7,420 nt of DNA from the NCBI GenBank assembly GCA_039714855.1, contig JBDLIL010000047.1:1-7420 (forward strand), read 5' to 3'. Source of the DNA: JBDLIL01 sp039714855 (lineage in GTDB: Bacteria; Patescibacteriota; Microgenomatia; UBA1400; PJMF01). How positions within the stretch are numbered: position 1 is the stretch's first letter; each line of letters opens with the position of its first letter. Of the stretch, positions 4,474-7,420 are shown in pieces. The notes beneath the pieces were generated by a model. The model was not told the DNA's origin and did no database searches. It was given only the letters and a program-made list of their open reading frames with translations. The position numbers were made by a program, and so were the translations under genes.

Positions 4474-6481
4474 AAAAGCTATCCTCTTCCACACTAATTT
4501 CCTCTTGTCCTCCATTCACATCCATAATTGTTTTAATTGGGCCAATTCCTCCCTGTTTCCAAAGTAAAACCTTATAGTTTTCAGTGTCGCTATAGGGCAA
4601 AGTATAAGACAATTTGACCTTGGCTTGGCTCATAGGCTCAAGACTAAAGAAGCCATCAAAGACAGTAAACCCATTTTCTTGGTAGCTTTTTACCTCTTCA
4701 GTAAAGCCCTGAGAATCTGTTAATTCAGCTCCCGAAGGAACATAGAGTCTAAACCAATCTTTTAATGTAGAGTTTAAGCACAATAATCCTGCTTCCAAAT
4801 TACAATTATCAGCCTTGCGGTTATTTTTGTAAGTTACTGTAACAGTTTTAGTAATTTTGCCATTTTCTGGTGTTGAAATTTCTTGCAAAACTTCGTTACT
4901 TATAAATAAGTTTGATTTGGCACCAGCTAAGTTGGCATCTACTATGGCGACAAAATCTTCTGCTTCAGCACTCATCTCCATTCTGCCCCCAGCATTTATG
5001 GCTTCGATAGCAGTCTGCCAATCTTCTTTGAAGAAGTAAGCCTGCATATGTCGTCCACTAACAGATTCAAGTCCTACAGTAAACAAATTAGCCATATATA
5101 TTCTCGGGCTAGAATAGATTTTGCTTAAAATAGCTTTCATTAATGGGCCTAAAATTCCTTTGCGATCTTCTCTAATATATGGGGTGGGTCTAGTGATAAT
5201 TTCAGACAGAGCATAAATGATCTGTGGACAATCACAGCGCTCATCATTTTCGCTGCTAAAGGTTCCGTATCCAGGGATTTCTATGGGACCAACTACATCC
5301 ATTAATCCCGTAAGCAAATGAGTGTCAACAGCAATAACTCCATCTATGTCAGAAGGTTCTCCCCTAACTTCTTTATAATTGCTAATAAATTGATGCATAG
5401 ATTCTTTGAAATCTGGAGACGTATTCATATCTCTTAGATTCCAATATTTTTCTGTAGTTAAATATCTACCTAATTCTTCTGGAATTTCAATTTTTTTGTT
5501 AAATTTCTTATCAAGCTCATATATGTCATCGGATTTCTCTGGTGTTACTACGCCATCTTCTAAGAAAATCACCGCATAGGCTGTCAAAAATCCACCGGTG
5601 GGTCTTAGCTCATTATCATTTTGAAAAAGTATTAAATATTTTCTTCTTTCACCTGTAGCGCCAGCTATATCGGGGAGTTTTTCAATTATTGGTCTGAATT
5701 CAGTCAAAGCCGTAATGGCCGTGTCAGCAGAATCTTTGGCTGCAATCAACTTGCTTTTTATCTCTTTATTTTTAATTTTTTTTGGGTAATGTTCAGGATT
5801 AATTTCAGCCAAGGCTGATTGCATCTCGTGAAGGTCAGATTCTATAGCATCCAATTGAGGAGTAACTTTTTCTAAAGTTTGTAAGATTAGTTTAACTCTG
5901 TTTTCAGCACTGCCTCCTTCAAAACTGTCTTCGCCACTGAATCCCAACACATCTGCATAGGGGGTGATTGCCTCTATGGCGGTCAATCCAGCATTCAAGC
6001 CTTTATCGGCAGCATGCAACCCCGCTTCTCCGTCTTTATAGTATCGAGACATCAAAGGAACAAATTTATAAATAGATAATTTTTTATAACTCTTAGTGAT
6101 TTCTTCTAGTTTATTATCTAGCTCTTTAAATTTATTTTCGGCTTCGGGTAAATTTTGTTCCTTAAAAGCCAAATATCCGGCTCTGCCAATGCTTTCAGCT
6201 TCTTTAGCCTGAGAAAGTAACTGTTGACCAATCATGACGCTATAAATTGTTAGAAAGCTTACAGTGCTTAATATAATCAGTAAAACGATTATGATTGCTT
6301 TTTTCCATGTTTTATCTATCAGATGTGAAAGCTTAAATCTTGGCTTTTTAACTTCAGCATCATTGTCTGCAACTGCAGTTTCATTTACCAAGTCCTGCTC
6401 ATTCTGTTCAGTGCCTAGTTCATCATTTTTATTTGTCTTAGCACTCATTTTTTCTTTTAATATTTGCAGGAGTTTTTTCAT
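4457..6481 (-). CDS. DUF4012 domain protein, membrane-anchored with large extracellular part
   Basis: About 674 residues from ATG 6481. A charged cytoplasmic N-terminus (about 1-60) leads to one membrane helix (AIIIVLLIILSTVSFLTIYS, about 62-81). A helical, coiled-coil-prone region follows (about 90-275), then the DUF4012 domain. Its hallmarks are YLILFQNDNELRPTGGF (282-298), NLRDMNTSPDF (348-358), and DGVIAVDTHLL with GLMDVVGPI (380-400). Cysteines occur in close pairs (416/418 and 560/568) and could form disulfides outside the cell. The family has no proven activity but is often beside polysaccharide genes, as here, with a sugar transferase and guanylyltransferase upstream. The start is uncertain. 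A TTG at 6499 would add six residues but lacks a ribosome site. ATG 6448 (MSAKTNKND) is a shorter option. ATG 6481 fits the promoter 8 nt upstream only as a leaderless start. recO overlaps its end by 17 bp. Confidence 0.9.
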   Translation of the reverse strand: MKKLLQILKEKMSAKTNKNDELGTEQNEQDLVNETAVADNDAEVKKPRFKLSHLIDKTWKKAIIIVLLIILSTVSFLTIYSVMIGQQLLSQAKEAESIGRAGYLAFKEQNLPEAENKFKELDNKLEEITKSYKKLSIYKFVPLMSRYYKDGEAGLHAADKGLNAGLTAIEAITPYADVLGFSGEDSFEGGSAENRVKLILQTLEKVTPQLDAIESDLHEMQSALAEINPEHYPKKIKNKEIKSKLIAAKDSADTAITALTEFRPIIEKLPDIAGATGERRKYLILFQNDNELRPTGGFLTAYAVIFLEDGVVTPEKSDDIYELDKKFNKKIEIPEELGRYLTTEKYWNLRDMNTSPDFKESMHQFISNYKEVRGEPSDIDGVIAVDTHLLTGLMDVVGPIEIPGYGTFSSENDERCDCPQIIYALSEIITRPTPYIREDRKGILGPLMKAILSKIYSSPRIYMANLFTVGLESVSGRHMQAYFFKEDWQTAIEAINAGGRMEMSAEAEDFVAIVDANLAGAKSNLFISNEVLQEISTPENGKITKTVTVTYKNNRKADNCNLEAGLLCLNSTLKDWFRLYVPSGAELTDSQGFTEEVKSYQENGFTVFDGFFSLEPMSQAKVKLSYTLPYSDTENYKVLLWKQGGIGPIKTIMDVNGGQEEISVEEDSFYETKF
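4482..4487 (-). promoter_or_regulatory. Ribosome binding site of recO
   Basis: Minus strand AGAGGA lies 8 nt before ATG 4473, inside the 3' end of the DUF4012 gene. It decides between the two candidate recO starts in favour of the shorter one. Confidence 0.65.
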
Positions 6482-6489
6482 AGAGCTTA

Positions 6490-6519
6490 AGTATAACAAA
6501 ATACAGGCCGCCGAGTCAC
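6490..6519 (-). promoter_or_regulatory. Candidate promoter of the DUF4012-recO unit
   Basis: On the minus strand, GTGACT (6519-6514, four of six matches to TTGACA) lies 18 nt before TATACT (6495-6490). TATACT is preceded by TGT (6498-6496), an extended -10. The predicted RNA start (about 6484-6481) coincides with the chosen ATG at 6481. The 65-nt gap after the sugar transferase shows no terminator, so read-through from upstream is also likely. Confidence 0.5.
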
Positions 6520-6546
6520 TAAGTTTTTAAGTTGTTGATCTTGTTT

Positions 6547-7170
6547 TCACCATTTTGATATCATGGCTTGAGGGGTTTTAAGGAGAATTCTGATGTCTTC
6601 GCTGAGCTTATGTGTTTTTGCATAGCTTGCATCCATGGCAGCTCTTTTCTTAAAAGGCACTTCATTGCGACCGCTGGTTTGCCAAGGACCAGTAATGCCT
6701 GGCTTAATAGATAGTATGACTTTTATATACTTGCGAGTTTCTGGGTATCTTGCAGCTTGTTCTTCTAATTCTTTTTTTACATATGCTCTAGGACCCACCA
6801 TGCTCATTTCTCCCTTAACAACATTATAAAGTTGAGGGAATTCATCAATAGTAAGAGAGCGCAATACTTTGCCCAAAGGAGTGATTCTGGGGTCATTTTC
6901 TAGTTTCCAATCTGCGTTTTTGAATTCTTTAAGTAGTTTTTTATTTTTCTTGTGTAATATTTCGTCAGCATTTTTTACCATAGAGCGAAATTTATATATT
7001 TTGAATTCTTTTCCTCCTTTGCCCACTCTTTTGTGACTGAAGATGATTGGCCAGCCAGATTCTAACAGTACTAAAACTGGAACAATAAACCAAATAGGTA
7101 GAAACATCAGAACCAATAATGTAGCAATTATTAAGTCCAAAATTCTTTTTTTTATTTCAAAACTTATCAT
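6547..7170 (-). CDS. Polyprenyl-phosphate sugar-1-phosphate transferase (short, monotopic type)
   Basis: A member of the bacterial sugar transferase family (PF02397), 207 residues long. These enzymes move a sugar-1-phosphate from a nucleotide sugar to undecaprenyl phosphate at the inner face of the membrane, the first step of building a lipid-linked glycan. The N-terminal hydrophobic segment (about 10-36) is the membrane-dipping helix. KIYKFRSM (57-64), the catalytic pair D109-E110 in LTIDEFPQL, MVGPRAY (124-130) and KPGITGPWQTSGRN (156-169) are diagnostic. GPRA replaces the more usual GPRP. There is no extra multi-helix N-terminal domain, so this is the minimal catalytic form, like PglC. The sugar substrate cannot be read from sequence. 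ATG 7170 overlaps the upstream stop as ATGA (7170-7167), indicating translational coupling with the guanylyltransferase gene. No strong ribosome site is seen. Confidence 0.93.
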   Translation of the reverse strand: MISFEIKKRILDLIIATLLVLMFLPIWFIVPVLVLLESGWPIIFSHKRVGKGGKEFKIYKFRSMVKNADEILHKKNKKLLKEFKNADWKLENDPRITPLGKVLRSLTIDEFPQLYNVVKGEMSMVGPRAYVKKELEEQAARYPETRKYIKVILSIKPGITGPWQTSGRNEVPFKKRAAMDASYAKTHKLSEDIRILLKTPQAMISKW

Positions 7171-7420
7171 AAGTATTCTTTTCGTTTTTCTTTTTTGAGT
7201 TTTTCTACTAGCTTTTTTACTTCTTGACTTCTTTTTTTAGGAGCGATGAGAAGAATCTCTTTGGTGTCAACAATAATCATGTTTTGCAAACCTATGGTGG
7301 CTACCAATCTATTATTGGCGTGTATTAATGAATCTTGAGTATCAATGTTAATGTTGACATTCTTATTTGAGTCGCTAATAATAACATTGCCTTGACCATT
7401 TTTCTTTCCCAAGTCATAAA
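7167..7420 (-). CDS. manC: Mannose-1-phosphate guanylyltransferase, C-terminal end (partial)
   Basis: The minus-strand frame is open from the right edge of the window to TGA 7169-7167, so only about the last 84 residues are present. A TTG at 7412 is not a credible start, because the frame continues upstream and the sequence corresponds to the end of the family. GQGNVIISDSNKNV, then NNRLVATIGLQNMIIVDTKEILLIAPKKRSQEVKKLVEKL, matches the C-terminus of GDP-mannose-forming nucleotidyltransferases, with the typical VATIGL, VVDT-like and P-K-x-R-x-Q-x-V-K elements. The full enzyme makes GDP-mannose from GTP and mannose-1-phosphate in the cytoplasm. The catalytic GT-A domain lies outside the window. 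The last four bases overlap the sugar transferase start, consistent with one polysaccharide operon. Confidence 0.85.
   Translation of the reverse strand, partial: YDLGKKNGQGNVIISDSNKNVNINIDTQDSLIHANNRLVATIGLQNMIIVDTKEILLIAPKKRSQEVKKLVEKLKKEKRKEYL

Noticed and set aside
4331..5039. Plus-strand frames at 4331-4567 and 4857-5039
   Set aside because: They are shadows of recO and the DUF4012 gene, with no start signals of their own.
6264..6829. Plus-strand frames at 6264-6530 and 6635-6829
   Set aside because: They are antisense to the DUF4012 membrane helix region and to the sugar transferase catalytic region, whose minus-strand motifs are clear.

Overview
The window looks like a chromosomal fragment from a member of the Candidate Phyla Radiation (Patescibacteria). 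It is AT-rich with tightly packed genes. It carries a single-chain (alpha2-type) glycyl-tRNA synthetase, a large DUF4012 membrane-anchored protein of a kind common in that group, a short RecO without zinc-finger cysteines, and a short-form polyprenyl-phosphate sugar transferase. TGA is used as a stop codon, so the UGA-to-glycine recoding of Gracilibacteria/SR1 does not apply. The lineage is an inference from gene content, not from a marker tree.

Layout. (1) Positions 1-1929, minus strand: glyS, followed 3 nt later by a membrane-anchored or secreted hypothetical protein that runs off the left edge. (2) Positions 1930-2160: the glyS leader, read on the minus strand. It contains an extended -10 promoter, a short 5' domain with GGC in a hairpin loop, a second hairpin, a T-box sequence, and a mutually exclusive antiterminator and terminator. 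This is a T-box riboswitch that would sense uncharged tRNA-Gly. (3) Positions 2201-2434, plus strand: a small two-helix membrane protein. (4) Positions 2431-3944: a candidate inserted cassette bounded by exact 26-bp direct repeats. The repeat is the last 8 codons and stop codon of recO. The cassette holds one gene, a 455-residue protein with a metallopeptidase-like HExxH motif. (5) Positions 3919-7420, minus strand: a partial mannose-1-phosphate guanylyltransferase, a sugar transferase, the DUF4012 protein and recO, arranged with short overlaps.

How the genes fit together. The right-hand genes look like part of a surface-polysaccharide locus. The guanylyltransferase makes GDP-mannose and the sugar transferase loads a sugar phosphate onto a polyprenyl carrier. 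The DUF4012 protein, anchored in the membrane with a large outside domain, often accompanies such genes but has no known activity. recO is translationally tied to the end of that group. The left-hand genes form an independent unit controlled by glycine-tRNA charging.

The two most notable items are the compact glycine T-box in a likely CPR genome and the recO-end duplication that brackets a single-gene cassette.
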